Of a stretch of DNA of 64,000 nt, positions 21,272 to 33,360 are shown in pieces; within the stretch, counting starts at the first letter, position 1, and the number at the start of each line of letters is the position of its first letter. Source of the stretch: Adiantum capillus-veneris (taxonomy: Eukaryota; Streptophyta; Polypodiopsida; Polypodiales; Pteridaceae). The notes below the pieces were generated by a model. That model had not been told where the DNA came from, ran no database searches, and saw only the letters and a program-made list of their open reading frames with translations. A program made the position numbers and the translations under genes. The DNA lies in NCBI GenBank assembly GCA_014529385.2, contig CM043963.1:71750412-71814411 (forward strand). Direction: 5' to 3'.

Positions 21272-21834
21272 TGTCACAAGACGGGCACCACGTGCCAATA
21301 GAGAAGAACAGACTGAACAGACTTTTAGCACTTCAATAAAAACAAAACTGAGAGAGAGAGACGACACGCGGCACGGAGTGGCGGAATTCCACCCCAGAGA
21401 GTATTGGCCCCAAACCTTGGCGCCCCTTTTGGTATTTCTTTATATTGCATCAACACAGTACAAGCCGATACTCCAGACTCTGCACCTTCTCCAGGAAGCA
21501 TGCCAGAGAACGAGCCCTAACCTCATATTTAAAGGCCCTTGGCCTGAAAAGCACTTATAGTGAAAAGCCTTCAAAACTCAAAAGCTTCTGGTCCAAAAAG
21601 CAAAGCCAAAAGCTGCCAGCGTAATTTACGGAAATCCGTACAGCCTACCACGTCATCAGCCAGCGCAAAACGCAGAAATCCGTACAACCTGTCAACGCAA
21701 TTTTCGGAAATCTGCCACGTCATCAGCAGCTACGCAGTTTTCAAAAATATGTTGCTGCTTCTGCTTCTAGGGTTTAGGCCCCTCGGCCGATAGCTCCGTT
21801 CTTCAGTAGGTCGACATGTCAGTAGTTTGTTACA
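21272..21834 (-). mobile_element. Solo LTR of family A, TSD CCCTT
   Basis: A reverse-oriented A LTR starts TGTCACAAG and ends GTTTGTTACA on the + strand. CCCTT lies on both sides (21267-21271 and 21835-21839), so this is a genuine insertion later reduced to one LTR. It cuts the LINE RT between the fingers and the VDFRKAF motif. Confidence 0.92.
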
Positions 21835-23104
21835 CCCTTTGCTCGTACACCCTCACCCTCTGCCCAATTACTCAAGTGCTGCTCAAGAATGGATGCATAC
21901 AACCGTGCCAATGTGTGTCCAACCATAATAGTGCGGTAGTTCCGAGGCTTTGTAGGATCACCTGCCTTGAAGATAGGCACAATTGTAGACAACCTCCAAG
22001 TCTCAGGTAACCCCTCACACATGGCACGATTGAACAACACTGCAAGGACCTCCATGAACATATCAATAGCATGTATATAGTGCTCCGCTACTAGACCGTC
22101 ATGATCATATGCCCTCCCGGTCCTCATCCTATCAATGGCCCTCTGCACCATCATAGTGGTAAAGAAGGTGCTCATAGCTGGGCATGGCTTTGTAGGGTCT
22201 GGAAGGTGTTCCTGTCCAGGAACTGTATATAACGATGTAGCATATTGGTTACACACGTCAGGTGAAGTAATCACTCGGGGAGGGAAGTGCTCATGAAAGA
22301 GTCGCCATGCCTCTCCTGAGTCCCTACTCAAGAACATCTGATATGATTCTCGCTCCATCTGAGCCAGGTAAGATCGCTTCTTTCGATGCACAAGGTGCCA
22401 GGAAGCAATCCCAGACTGTCTGTAAGTGATGATTCCTAAAAGAAGATCCCTCTGAAGCTGGGCTCTCATCTCTCTGCACTCCTCATCATACCAACTATTC
22501 TGGGGCATGCTCCCAAAATGTCATCTCCTGCCCGATTGAGTGTGTGGGTATGTCACTGATGCAGCACCATGCAGTGTCTCAGTCAGTAGAGTGGTGCATT
22601 CCTCCACTAAGAGGCTTGTCCCAGCTGTGCCTTCCCATAGACGGTCCCAGATCTCCTCTATATAAACGGAATCAGTCTCTGGTATAAGTGTATAACGGGT
22701 GTGTGACTTGCCTCTTGATGTCTGGGCTGTACTATATTGAAATGAAATGGACAGTGTCAAGAGAGCATGATCCACTGCTACGCCCATTGGCCTGGCTCCC
22801 ACTTTGAAATTCCGAATGCAAGGGACAAAGCTCGGCTGTGTCATAACATGGTCCACTGTACTGGCCCCATGTCTGTGTGCAAAGCACGTGAAACCGGCTG
22901 CTCCAGGAAATTGCTGTAAGCCATTAAGTATGGCTAATCCATGAGGTATCTCCCGTACTCTGTCTGCTCTCTGTCATGTGAGCGTCTGTCAAGCCCCAAC
23001 TCACCCACATCCAGCTCTCTAAGCATCTCATCTGAAGTGTCGTAGAAGACTGTCTGAGAGTTATCCGTTCGGGCATTGAAGTCCCCTAGGAGAATGATAT
23101 CACT
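21835..23104 (-). pseudogene. LINE ORF2, endonuclease C-terminus to RT start
   Basis: Around 23050-23100 the minus strand encodes the endonuclease motif IILLGDFNARTDNSQ. At 22856-22521 it reads MDHVMTQPSF and AVDHALLTLS, the late APE-type motifs. Frame 22508-21819 covers the linker (NSWYDEECREMRAQ) and RT fingers (GRAYDHDGLVAEH, STIVPIFKAGD, NYRTIMVGHTLARLY). It ends at the solo LTR. Confidence 0.85.
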
Positions 23105-23123
23105 TGTAACAAACTGTTGACGT
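23105..23123 (+). mobile_element. Family A 5' LTR, first piece
   Basis: TGTAACAAACTGTTGACGT matches the LTR start at 737 and 44446, then is cut by element D. The LTR resumes at 33014 after a duplicated ACGT. Confidence 0.85.
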
Positions 23124-25825
23124 TGTTAGCGTGTGGACAAGAAGGAAAATGAGAACCCCTATAGCATTGCACACACCACACCGTCGGAAAGAAACACCAC
23201 AAAGCTGCGGAAAACACCTATGTCGAACACCTGTAGAGTCGGGTGGAAAACAACCCTAATCCGAACCATGATTAAAATTGATGAAAACCAAGACCATAAA
23301 GATGAAGCTTGTGTCGTGTAGACCTCCGCAGAGTATCCATATGCTTGATTCCGACATCAGACGAGAGAGTTACAAGCTTTCGAAGTTGGGGTATCTCTCA
23401 AAAGCTCCAAAAAAGCTAGTCTCTGTAAGGAAAAAGGGTGTGCAGGGAATTGCAGCTATTAAAAGGGGATTTTTTTTGGCTCTTATCCCAAGGGATTTTC
23501 TCTTTCTTCTTAGCCGACATGGTTCTCTCCTTGGGCACCTTTTAATTGGTCCAATTTCGGCCTTTTTTGGGTCAAAAATGAGCTGTCGGCCACTTTTTGA
23601 CCAAGGCAAGTGGGGAAAGGGGATGTCCAGTGGCAAAAAAGGTGGCCAGGCGCCTGGGCAGCTGGTGTGGACTCAAAATGGCGCCCCCTCTCTCCCCCAA
23701 CACCCACGAGCCCTCACAAGCAAGGCAAGGAAGCTCCATTAGCTATTTTGATACACCCTTAGGGGGTACCCACTCCCCCCCTTATACCCTCCGATTTCCA
23801 CTTGCTCCCCCCCATGTGGGATTACTCCATTGCCACTTGGCACCATCCTCCCACCTCCCCACTTAAGCCAATGAATTTTCTGTTTTGCCCCCCACATCGA
23901 GCAATCTTGGCGGAGGCGTGGCGGGTGACTCCGAGCACCGAATGCGATGCTGTAAAGCCCGGCTTGGAGCTTATCACTTTGGCTATTTCCAGAAATCCTC
24001 GGCCACACCTTTTCTAATTAAATCCATCAAATCAGCTCCCTTGCCTTTCTCCGCATGCATCCGCACCCACTTTCTAAGTAAGGAACTGTCACCAGCATGT
24101 GACAACTATCTATCCTTTTTGTTGATTTCTTTCTTATTATTTATTTATTTTCACTTTTTGGAAACACCCCTCTAGAAATCTAACTGCCCTGCATTGCATA
24201 GCTAGTGTGGAACTGTTCAGAGGGAGTCCGGGCCTGAGGTCAAGAGAGCACTAAGGTTGGACAAGGACTATGGTTAGCCAAAGTGGGGTCATTGACTAGC
24301 CAAAGTGGAATCCTTTGCTACATAGGCTACATTTCAGTTCTTGGTGTGGTTGTAGTGTACAAAGAGGGTCAGATGACCTAGAAAGATACAATGGCAGCAT
24401 CTCCTAAAATTTAGGGAACTGCTATTTTGGACCTGAAAATGTGTTCGCGTCATTAGCTCTGGAATGACGAGAGGAACATTTTATTGCTCTGCTGCAAAGT
24501 CAACTGATGCACTAGTTGAGGTATTTTTAGTCGGAAAGTATGCCATGTGGCACTCCGTGAGCATTCTGCTACTCCTGGCCAGAAAGGGGGCGCCCAAAAT
24601 GAGAGAGGAGACTCATTTGCAGCTTTGTCACAGGTTAAGAGCTATGGAGTGCTTCCTTTCCCTCCTATGTACAGTGCGGTGCCAAGAGTGATGCCCTGCA
24701 CGCTACGCACTGCTCTCTCTCCCCCCTATGAGCAGTATGTTATGCCCCTCTAGTGGGCTTTTCATTTGACCAATGTACAGTTATGTGGGTTCATGCGCGA
24801 TTGCCGAGGCAAGAGCCTCTTGCACAGGTACTGGATTAGCTAGCGGCTAATCCCCCGCAGGTACAGGTGAATTCGGAGAGGTTTCACGTGCGAAATCCCG
24901 TCCAATTCAAAGGGCAAGTAGCCCTACAGGTGCGGGAGCTCAAGGACTTGCTACGGATGTGACCGGCAAAAGTGAAACGGAGCCCGAAACAGTGAATTAC
25001 AGCCTGCTGTGTATTTTTGCAGGTTTAGGGTTTCGGCCCTAAACGGACCCTAATACCCCCAGGAGGTTCGGGGACGCGAGGGGACCGCTGTACAGGTGAT
25101 CTGGCGCATTTTCGGGGCAGAAAACAGAGAATTCAGTGTGCTGCAGATTCTCGCCAGGTTTTGCAAAGTGTCCGTATGTGTCGGGAAAGTCATCCAATGC
25201 ATGGGGATACTGACTGTGAAGGGTCCTAGTATAGTTATGTTGCCGAAATCGGGCCAGAACAGATGAAATTCAGCCCAGATTGTGCGGGGCAGCTTGTAGG
25301 GAACCACAACTTTTATTCCCTCTTTTAAAGAATAAAGAAATACCGAAAGGGGCGCCTATTTAGGGGCCAATCTGGTGTCGGTCTTCTCATACAGGTGCAA
25401 TCTAGCAACCTGTATCTCTTTCCCCTTTGTTGTGTCTTGAAAGTACAGGTAAAGTGGGCGACAAATTAAATGGGTGAAAGCAAATAAAGTTTAAGTCTAA
25501 GGTTTACCGCCCTTTTTGGATTTAACAGGCCGGTTTCAGGAACCGCCCACTTTCAATGCATGTAACTTATGATGTATGAGTTCATTTCATCGACTATCAA
25601 GCATGATTGAGAGTACTCATTGAAAACCACCTTTTAAGAGTTCGACCAACCCAAAACTCTTGCAAATGACTAAGCAAAACCAAGCCTTTTTACATAATTT
25701 TTACAAGAGCACTTTGAAAACTCAAAGCATTATGTACATCTATGTACTCGAGGCTAGTGAGCAAGCTTTTTGGCATGACTTAGTGACTTCATGCTTATCC
25801 AAAAAATGCCTGATATAGCTTGCCA
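23124..25825 (-). mobile_element. Element D 3' LTR, split by a solo LTR
   Basis: The pieces are 23124-24086 and 25544-25825. On the + strand it begins TGTTAGCGTGTGG and ends GCTTGCCA before a C-rich run (the minus-strand polypurine tract AAGGGGGGG). Total LTR length without the insertion is about 1.24 kb. The right boundary is inferred from the purine tract. Confidence 0.75.
24087..25538 (+). mobile_element. Solo LTR related to the chromovirus LTR, TSD GGAAC
   Basis: It starts TGTCACCAGC and ends GGCCGGTTTCA. Parts match the coding-strand chromovirus LTR, for example GCATCTCCTAAAATTTAGGG at 24396. GGAAC precedes (24082-24086) and follows (25539-25543). The shared module is at 25329-25369. 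It is a diverged relative of the 11626 element inserted into the D LTR, the innermost layer of the nest. Confidence 0.92.
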
Positions 25826-25918
25826 ACCCCCCCTTGTCTGCTTAGTCATTCATGACAAGCAGAGGTCCCTAGGGTGAATAACTGTTGCATTTCATCCCCA
25901 GAAACCTCATCCACATTT

Positions 25919-27211
25919 TTAGATGTCTCCACCTTGTCTCCTTCTACTGATAGCAATTTCTTCAGTCACAATTGTCATCAAACGTGCCGGATACTTCTTC
26001 AATCTATAACCATTAACACGATACTTATGCTGTGCACCATTTAAGTCTTCCAACTGATATGTGCCATTTTCAAACTTGTTTACAACAGTAAAAGGACCTC
26101 CCCATTTGATTTGAAACTTCTTCTGAAAGGTATTGTCCAATTTGCTATTGTATCGCAACACCAAATCACCCTTCTCAATTCTTTTATCCTCCACGCATTC
26201 ATTGGCTTTTAGCTGAGCCTTCCTTGACACTTCCTCATAGTAGCTCAAAGCTACAACTCTATCCAATTGCAAGCATTGTAAATCTAATAACCTTTTTTGC
26301 CATGCATTTGTTTGCTCCTCATTTTCCAATGACAACAACTTGAGAGCAGGAAATTCCACTTCAATTGGTAGTAAAGCTTCCTTGCCATAAACCAAGTGGT
26401 AAGGGGAAAATCCTGTGCTTGTTTTGATAGCAGTTCTGTAGACCCATAATGCACAAGGCAACTCTGAATCCCAAGTCTTCCCATGTGTCTGAGCCATCTT
26501 TGCCAAGATCTTTACCAACTCTCCATTGAACCTTTCATTAAGACCATTGCATTGTGGATAATAGGGAGAACTGTACCTATGCTGTATATTGAGCTTTTCG
26601 CATAAGAAATCAAACAGCTCTCCTCTAAATCCTGGTCCTCTATCAGAAAGTAGCTCTAGTGGCACACCAAATTTGCAACATATGTACACATAAACAAATT
26701 TTCCAATCTCTTTACTGGTAATCTGTTTGACAGCCTTGGCTTCTGCCCATCGTGACAAATAATCCACTGCGGTCAAGATGTAAACATTTCTTTTGATAGT
26801 CATAGGTAAGGGTCCAATAACATCGAGACCCCATTTCTCAAACACATCAAAAGCTAGCATTATCTTTCGCAATTCGGGCTTTAAAATTCTCTTTCCCATT
26901 CTTTGGCAAGACAAACACGACTTGCACCAATGATTAACATCCCGTTGAATACTCTGCCATATGTAACCTTCTTGCAAGATCTTATGCAACATGATCTTCA
27001 TAGCAAAATGGCCTCCACAAGACCCCTCATGATTTTCTTTCAAAATTTTGTAAATTTCTTCTTTCCAAGGTACACGACGCAAAACCAAATCACCTCCTTT
27101 CATGTAAAGCACATTATCAAGCATTTTATATTTCCTGGCTTTTCTTATGAATGCATACTTTTTAGAAGACGATAAACCTTCAGGTAGAACACCTGTCAAT
27201 AGAAAATCCAC
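25919..27211 (-). CDS. Element D integrase (430 aa, open)
   Basis: Integrase inserts the cDNA into the host chromosome. The frame has an H2C2 zinc finger (HEGSCGGHF to CKSCLSCQ), then catalytic residues in GLDVIGPLP, LSDRGPGFRG and CNGLNERFNG. The C-terminal part (WGGPFTVVNKFENGTYQLED) is the conserved Ty3 integrase tail, and there is no chromodomain. The ORF lacks the upstream pol start because the preceding RNase H frame is broken near 27240. All DDE residues are present. Confidence 0.85.
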   Translation of the reverse strand: MDFLLTGVLPEGLSSSKKYAFIRKARKYKMLDNVLYMKGGDLVLRRVPWKEEIYKILKENHEGSCGGHFAMKIMLHKILQEGYIWQSIQRDVNHWCKSCLSCQRMGKRILKPELRKIMLAFDVFEKWGLDVIGPLPMTIKRNVYILTAVDYLSRWAEAKAVKQITSKEIGKFVYVYICCKFGVPLELLSDRGPGFRGELFDFLCEKLNIQHRYSSPYYPQCNGLNERFNGELVKILAKMAQTHGKTWDSELPCALWVYRTAIKTSTGFSPYHLVYGKEALLPIEVEFPALKLLSLENEEQTNAWQKRLLDLQCLQLDRVVALSYYEEVSRKAQLKANECVEDKRIEKGDLVLRYNSKLDNTFQKKFQIKWGGPFTVVNKFENGTYQLEDLNGAQHKYRVNGYRLKKYPARLMTIVTEEIAISRRRQGGDI

Positions 27212-27340
27212 TTTCTTTTATAATATTTCCCTCCCATGATATAAAGGGGCATCTGCCTTTACCACAAACACACAAGTGATCATTTCTTGGGCAGCATCAT
27301 GGGCTTCTTCATTTTGAGACCTCTCAACATGCTGCAAACT

Positions 27341-27907
27341 CTATGCTTTGAGCTTTTTGAGCAACACTTTCACTTTGAAGCATAAATTCTTCAGTTTAGG
27401 GTTCTTATTCTTCCATACTCCCAACACTTGCTTCACAACCAACAAAGCATCTCCTTTAATTTGCAAGCGTTTAATTCCCAATTGTAAGCAAATATGCAAA
27501 CCACCTTCAAGAGCCATGTATTCTGCTTCATTGTTACTTTTAGCATCAAGTTTCAGCCCTTGCTTTCTCATAAGCTTCCCTTGTGCATCATAAATGACAA
27601 TGCCTCTTGAAGCAGCATCATGACTTCTTCGATAAGAACCATCAAAGTACAACAATGGAACATTAGAAATGGCAGGAGTCTCGACTTTCTTTTTCTGCAC
27701 CATCTCTTCTTTGACCAAAATTGGAGTATCCTTATAAGTGAGAAGATCTGCCAGGATAGCCCGAGTACTTTCTTTCACCAAAAAGGTAAATTGAAACTCG
27801 TGAAGCTCAATAATCCAATTCATCACTGTTTTTGATATATTTGAATTATTGAACAATTGGAGAAGCAATGAATAATTGGTGAGAAAAGTGAATGACTTTT
27901 GCAGCAA
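27341..27907 (-). pseudogene. Element D archaeal-type RNase H
   Basis: The motifs YFDGSYRRSHD, SNNEAEYMALEGGL and KGDALLVVKQ give the catalytic D-E-D of the second, archaeal-type RNase H of Tat elements. The C-terminal NEEAHDAA-like motif lies out of frame at about 27300. The end of the first RNase H/RT connection precedes it. Confidence 0.75.
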
Positions 27908-27990
27908 GTAGTGTCTAAATCATCTGCAAGCATAAACCATACTGGTCATCAGTTATTCAATTTCAGAAAAATCTCTTTCATGAGGAGTCT

Positions 27991-28599
27991 TCACTCTGCT
28001 AGCATAATGACAAGCTTCATATAAAGAGATTCCTTCCCCCTTTGCAATAACATAGCTCCAATAGCATCATCTCCCACTGATGGGTTGACATAAATCTCCT
28101 TTTCCCAGTCAGGAGCTTGCATAATAGGTAACGTACTCAAAACCTCTTTAACTTTGTCAAAAACATCGTCACAGTCATGAGACCACTCCAAGGGATCATT
28201 CTTAATTGTTTGTTGCAATGGATACAATAACTGTGATGCCAAAGGTATGAAGCGAGACAGATATTTAACTTTTTGTATGAAAGTGACCAATTGTTTGGTA
28301 TCTTTTGGAGGTGACAGTAACAACAAAGCCTCCACTTTCTCTGGATCTGCTTCAATCCCATTTTCTAAAATTATATGCCCCAGAAGCTTCACCCGTGGCT
28401 ATGCCAAATGAAGTTTTTTAGGATTGAGCTGACCCCCGCATTCATCATACCTGGCAAAAGTCATTTCAAGGTTTTGAACATGCTTTTTCCTTGAACTGTA
28501 TACATAGAAATCATCTATGAATCCTTTGACAAACTTCCCAAGAAACGGGGTAAGGACCCAATCTACTTTTCTTTCAAAGGCTCCTGGCCCATTTGTCAA
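27991..28599 (-). pseudogene. Element D RT C-terminal half and first RNase H start
   Basis: Frame 28599-28399 holds KGFIDDFYVYSSRKKHVQN, the catalytic FIDD of RT. Frame 28392-27991 holds LGHIILENGIEADPEKVEAL and the thumb/connection, ending near VGDDAIGAMLLQRG, the start of a first RNase H that lacks the usual CDAS aspartate. Confidence 0.75.
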
Positions 28600-29516
28600 C
28601 CCAAAAGGAAGGCAACAAAAGTAGAAACAATCCCATGGCGTGATAAAAGTAGTCTTTTTCCTGTCTTCAGGAGCAAGGATAAGCTGAAAGTATCCTGAAT
28701 ACCCATCACAGACACTGTATCTAATAATTGATCAATAAAAGGCAAAGGGTAAGGATCTTTCTTGGTCACCGCATTTAGTGGCTTGTAATCAACACAAACT
28801 CTCCAACGCCCATCTTTTTTTGGAGTGACCACTACAAGGCTCACCCATTCAACATTATCGACTGGCACAATGAACCTTGCATCCAATAGCTTATCCACTT
28901 CTTTCTTTAAGGCATTCATTTGCTCCTTGCCCATCCTCCTTAATTTCTGCCGTATTGGCTTTGCCCCTTCAACTAGCTCGATCTTCCCAGGATCCCCAAC
29001 AAAACCCCTTATTTCCTGATATGAGGTAATGAAAAGATTTGGAAACCTGTCCAACATTGCTAAGTACTCCCTTCCTTCTCCTTGTGTCAAATCAGTACTC
29101 AACATATTTTGAATCAACTCTTTCTTCACTGGCAGTTCCTGTTTAGGTTGCATTAACTCTTCAAGTTGCTCTAAACGGCTTGAAGCATTTATATTCCTTG
29201 ATAATTGCAGCACTTTACTAACTTCTCTCTGTTCCTCGTCCAACAACAAGAATGACACTTCAGTCTCATCACTGGAACTCGAACTAGTGCTACTTTCTGA
29301 GTCTTCAGAACTATCATCACTAGTAGTTTCGGACTCATCATTCTCACTCACATCTTCAAGTGCCATAGGTTGTTTGGTAGTCATATCAAACACCCTCTTT
29401 TCGCCCTTCTTGCCATGCACACCGATTGTGCCCTTGCCGCAATCTTGCACGGCACCAACAACTCTCAACCAAGGTCGTCCCAAAATGAGAGGAAAGGCTC
29501 CTAGACCAGCTGGCAT
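28596..29516 (-). pseudogene. Element D protease end and RT N-terminal half
   Basis: It begins within the protease (PLILGRPWLRVV), passes through an acidic Ser-rich linker (SEDSESSTSSSSSDETE) and enters RT (VVVTPKKDGRWRVCVDYKPL). The frame is lost after about 28740, within the RT palm. Confidence 0.75.
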
Positions 29517-29564
29517 AACATGAAAGTTACATGAAAGTTCACCATAACTTTCACGTTAAAGACT

Positions 29565-30197
29565 TTAACTTCCAAATTCTTGATCATCCCCAAACATTTC
29601 ACCTTGGCATGGTTTGCTAGTCGAATTCGGAACCCAGAGCTTCCCGCATGTAATGAGACCCAGTCTCTCGACACATGACTGTGTGATCATACAAACTTGA
29701 GCACCTTTGTCAATGTAGGCATCTCCCATGCCCACACCTTTGTGCCAAGCATTCACCACAGGACAAATGTCGGGTAACTCTCCCACGGATAACACTCTAA
29801 CTTGTCCATGCTTCGGCTCTTTTTCTGGATTCACTAATGACTTCCACTGCCTTTTCAGTTTGGACACCATATTCATCAACTGTCCAAAAGTACAATCTAC
29901 TTTCCTCCCAATTAGGTCTTCCTTTAAACTGTAAGCTGTTTGGCCTTCTCCCAAAGGCAAATCTGCCACTTCAAATCGTCTACGAGGCTTTCTCTTTCTC
30001 TTGACTTTTGCATCTTCGCTCTCCTTCTCCTTCCCATTCTTGTTGCTAGGCCCTGGTGCTGCATAGCCTTCCCTCTCTCTTTTGCCTACTAGCAACACAT
30101 CTGCGTCTTTCTTTTCTACCCGCACAATACCCACATGACCACCAGAGGTTGAGGCTTGATTTTCCTGTCCAGTTCCTTGATCTCCCCGTATATCCAA
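29565..30197 (-). pseudogene. Element D protease, N-terminal part
   Basis: A Lys/Arg-rich Gag end (VKRKRKPRRRFEVADLPLGE) leads to the protease active-site region GDAYIDKGAQVCMITQSCVE, where DKG replaces the usual D-[ST]-G (DGG in element B). The frame shifts about 50 bp before the 29516 frame. Confidence 0.65.
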
Positions 30198-30222
30198 TGC
30201 ATAATCATTACCTCTGTTAGGA

Positions 30223-31110
30223 ATCTACTGAGGAAGTGGAAACATATCCCCTCCCATTCTTGTTGGCTTTGGACAATAAGTGCTGATGTGACCAAGCTCA
30301 CCACAATTATAACAAGTAGGAATGAACCTCCTCTGCGGCTCAAAACCACCTTGTCCACGACCCACATTAGCATTAGGATGAGCCTCACATGCTTGAGCCA
30401 TGCACGACCACGACCACGACCACCGACAAGAACACTAAGTCGTAATTCCTGCATCATGGTCATCATGTCTTGCATATTCCGTTGCAACTGTTCGGTGTTA
30501 GCAGCCCTTTGAACAGGTTGGCCTCCAGCTTCTGCCTGATTCTCCTCCTTTTGGCTACCATTATTTTGCTCAGGGACCGCTTTCCCGTATTCATTAAGCC
30601 TTTGAGCTTTCCATTCTTTCTCTCTGGCAATGGCGACTGCCTCCTCGAAGGTGGCGGGCCTTTCCAGCTCAACTTTGAACTTCAGACTCTCTTTTAGGTT
30701 TGCCACAAAACGGTCCTTCTTTAACATGGATGGAGGGATCTCGTTTCCCAAAGCCTGGGCCCATTTATCCCATAAACGGGTGAACTGCATGACAAAATCA
30801 TCAACCCTCAGAGTGTATCCCAGAATTTCATGCCAAACATCCTCTGGTACTTCGATGGATCGGTATTGTGCTAGGAAGGCTTGCTTCACACAATTGTAGT
30901 CCAAAACCACCCCTGGGTTTCGTGCCTGCATCAACTTCTCAAAATTGTGTAACCAAACTTTTGTCTCATCCTGTAAACTATATTGCAGCAGCCGCAACAA
31001 TAGCTTGGTCTAGTATATTACGTAGTAAGCAATTGACTTCCAACTTTTTAATAAACGTCTGTGCATTTTTATTAGGCAATCCATGAAATTGTGGGAAGTC
31101 GTTTGCCATG
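30223..31110 (-). pseudogene. Element D gag, frameshifted
   Basis: The frame from 31000 has capsid motifs such as DETKVWLHNFEKLM and WDKWAQALGNEIPPS, then a Gln-rich helix. A CCHC knuckle (CYNCGELGHISTYC) lies at about 30270-30310 in another frame, so a shift near 30400 breaks the ORF. Upstream frames to about 31110 extend the N-terminus. Confidence 0.7.
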
Positions 31111-31394
31111 TTTGATTGCCACAAACAACACTTACACGTGACGTCGAAAGCTCAAGGGATGTCGATGGATCGCTCCAGTACTTAATCCACCTCACACTGG
31201 GTAACCCGGTCCCCAGTGCTTGGCTTCACAAAACCTCACGACCCTCCAAAGGCTGCAATCCAATTATGTGACAGCTTCAACTGCTGCCCACAATTTGCAC
31301 ATACATAGGCGGTTGTCCATAAGGACCCACATTCCTTTTACATTCACTGCCTGTAGAATAGACATATTTCACAGGAATTGGAGCATAGGAGCAC

Positions 31395-31422
31395 TTGTTC
31401 CTCCGTGGGGGCACCAAAACGA
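31395..31422 (-). other. Element D primer-binding site region
   Basis: Inside the 5' LTR the minus strand reads TCG, then TTTTGGTGCCCCCACGG. Element B has TTTGGTGCTCCCCACT at the same place, so the two use a related tRNA. I cannot name the tRNA. Confidence 0.55.
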
Positions 31423-33013
31423 TGTTAGCGTGCGGACAAGAAGGAAAATGAGAACCCCTATAGGTTGCACACACCACACCGTCGGAAAGAAACACCACAA
31501 AGCTGCGGAAAACACCTATGTCGAACACCTGTAGAGTCGGGTGGAAAACAGCCCTAACCTGAACCATGATTAAAATTTATGAAAACCAAGACCATAAAGA
31601 TGAAGCTTGTGTCATGTAGACCTCCGTAGAGTATCCATATGCTTGATTCCGACATCAGACGAGAGAGTTACAAGCTTTCGAAGTTGGGGTATCTCTCAAA
31701 AGCTCCAAAAAAGCTAGTCTTTGTAAGGAAAAAGGGTGTGCAGGGAATTGCAGCTATTAAAAGGGGATTTTTTTTGACTCTTATCCCAAGGGATTTTCTC
31801 TCTCTTCTTAGCCGACATGGTTCTCTCCTTGGGCACCTTTTAATTGGTCCAATTTTGGCCTTTTTTGGGTCAAAAATGAGTTGTCGGCCACTTTTTGACC
31901 AAGGCAAGTGGGGAAAGGGGATGTCCAATGGACAAAAAAGATGGCCAGACGCCTGGGCAGTTGGTGTGGACTCAAAATGGCGCCCCCTCTCTCCCCCAAC
32001 ACCCATGAGCCCTCACAAGCAAGGCAAGGAAGCTCCATTAGCTCCTTTGATACACCCTTAGGGGGTACCCACTTTCCCCCTTATACCCTCCAATTTCCAC
32101 TTGCTCCCCTCCATGTGGGATTACTCCAGGGGTACCCACTCCCCCCCTTATACCCTTCAATTTCCACTTGCTCCCCCCATGTGGGATTACTCCATTGCCA
32201 CTTGGCACTATCTTGCCACGCCTCCGCCAAGATTGCTCGATGTGGGGGGCAAAATAGAATCTTCATTGGCTTAAGTGGGGAGGTGGGAGGATGGTGCCAA
32301 GTGGCAATGGAGTAATCCCACATGGGAGGCAGCAAGTGGAAATTGGAGGATATAAGGGGGGGAGTGGGTATCCCCTAAGGATGTATCAAAGGAGCTAATG
32401 GAGCTTCCTTGCCTTGTTTGTGAGAGCTCGTGGGTGTTGGGGGAGAGAGGGGGCGCCATTTTGAGTCCACACCAGCTGCCCAGGCGCCTGGCCACCTTTT
32501 TCGTCCACTGGACATCCCCTTTCCCCACTTGCCTTGGTCAAAAAGTGGTCGACAGCTCATTTTTGACCCAAAAAAGGCCAAAATTGAACCAATTAAAAGG
32601 TGCCCAAGGAGAGAACCATGTCGGCTAAGAAGAGAGAGAAAATCCCTTGGGATAAGAGCAAAAAAAAATCCCCTTTTAATAGCTGCAATTCCTTGCACAC
32701 CCTTTTTCCTTATAGAGACTAGCTCTTTGGAGCTTTTGAGAGATACCCCAACTTCGAAAGCTTGTAACTCTCTTGTCTGATGTCGGAATCAAGCACATGG
32801 ATACTCTACGGAGGTCTACACGATACAAGCTTCATCTTTATGGTCTTGGTTTTCATCAATTTTAATCATGGTTCGGGTTAGGGTTGTTTTCCACCCGACT
32901 CTACAGGTGTTCGACATAGGTGTTTTCCGCAGCTTTGTGGTGTTTCTTTCCGACGGTGTGGTGTGCGCAATGCTATAGGGGTTCTCATTTTCCTTCTTGT
33001 CCACACGCTAACA
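31423..33013. repeat. Long inverted repeat: direct and inverted copies of the D LTR end
   Basis: The direct arm is 31423-32212 (starting TGTTAGCGTGCGG) and the inverted arm is about 32297-33013 (ending CCACACGCTAACA). Both match 23124-23850 of the left LTR. Between the arms, 32214-32296 corresponds to LTR sequence present only on the inverted side (about 23850-23930 of the left copy) and forms a loop of about 85 bp. The direct arm also has an internal duplication of about 60 bp near 32105-32190. Confidence 0.9.
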
Positions 33014-33360
33014 ACGTGTCAAAGCCTAAAGAATAGAGCCAACTTGCAGATGTGGGCCGAGGGGCCTAAACCCTAAGAAGAACAAGTAACAGAAGAAGCC
33101 CTCCTAACTTATGGGACCCTGTCCGATGGGGCCCCAAGTGACAAAGGATTAAAATAAAGCAGGACCTCCACACACACACACACACAAACTGATGACGTGG
33201 CAGATTTCCAAAAATTGCATTGACATGATGATATGGCAGGCTGTACGGATTTCCGCGTTTTGCGCTAACTGATGACGTGGTAGGCTGTACGGATTTCCCT
33301 GATTTACGCTGATAACTTTTGGCTTTGCTTCTTGGACCAGAAGCTTTTGAGTTTTGAAGG
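33014..33360 (+). mobile_element. Family A 5' LTR, second piece
   Basis: After the duplicated ACGT, GTCAAAGCCTAAAG matches the LTR at 755 and 44460. It ends at TTTTGAAGG, where element B inserts. Confidence 0.88.

Larger units (their letters stand above)
23124..33013 (-). mobile_element. Element D: Tat-lineage Ty3 retrotransposon with a foldback end
   Basis: A minus-strand element has its 3' LTR at 23124-25825 (split by a solo LTR), a polypurine tract near 25826-25835, decayed gag-PR-RT-RH-aRNH-INT frames at 25919-31000, a primer-binding site just left of 31423, and an abnormal 5' end. There a truncated 5' LTR is followed by an inverted LTR copy ending at 33013. ACGT is duplicated on both sides (23120-23123 and 33014-33017). 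The second, archaeal-type RNase H between RT and integrase and the missing chromodomain place it in the Tat group. Confidence 0.85.
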
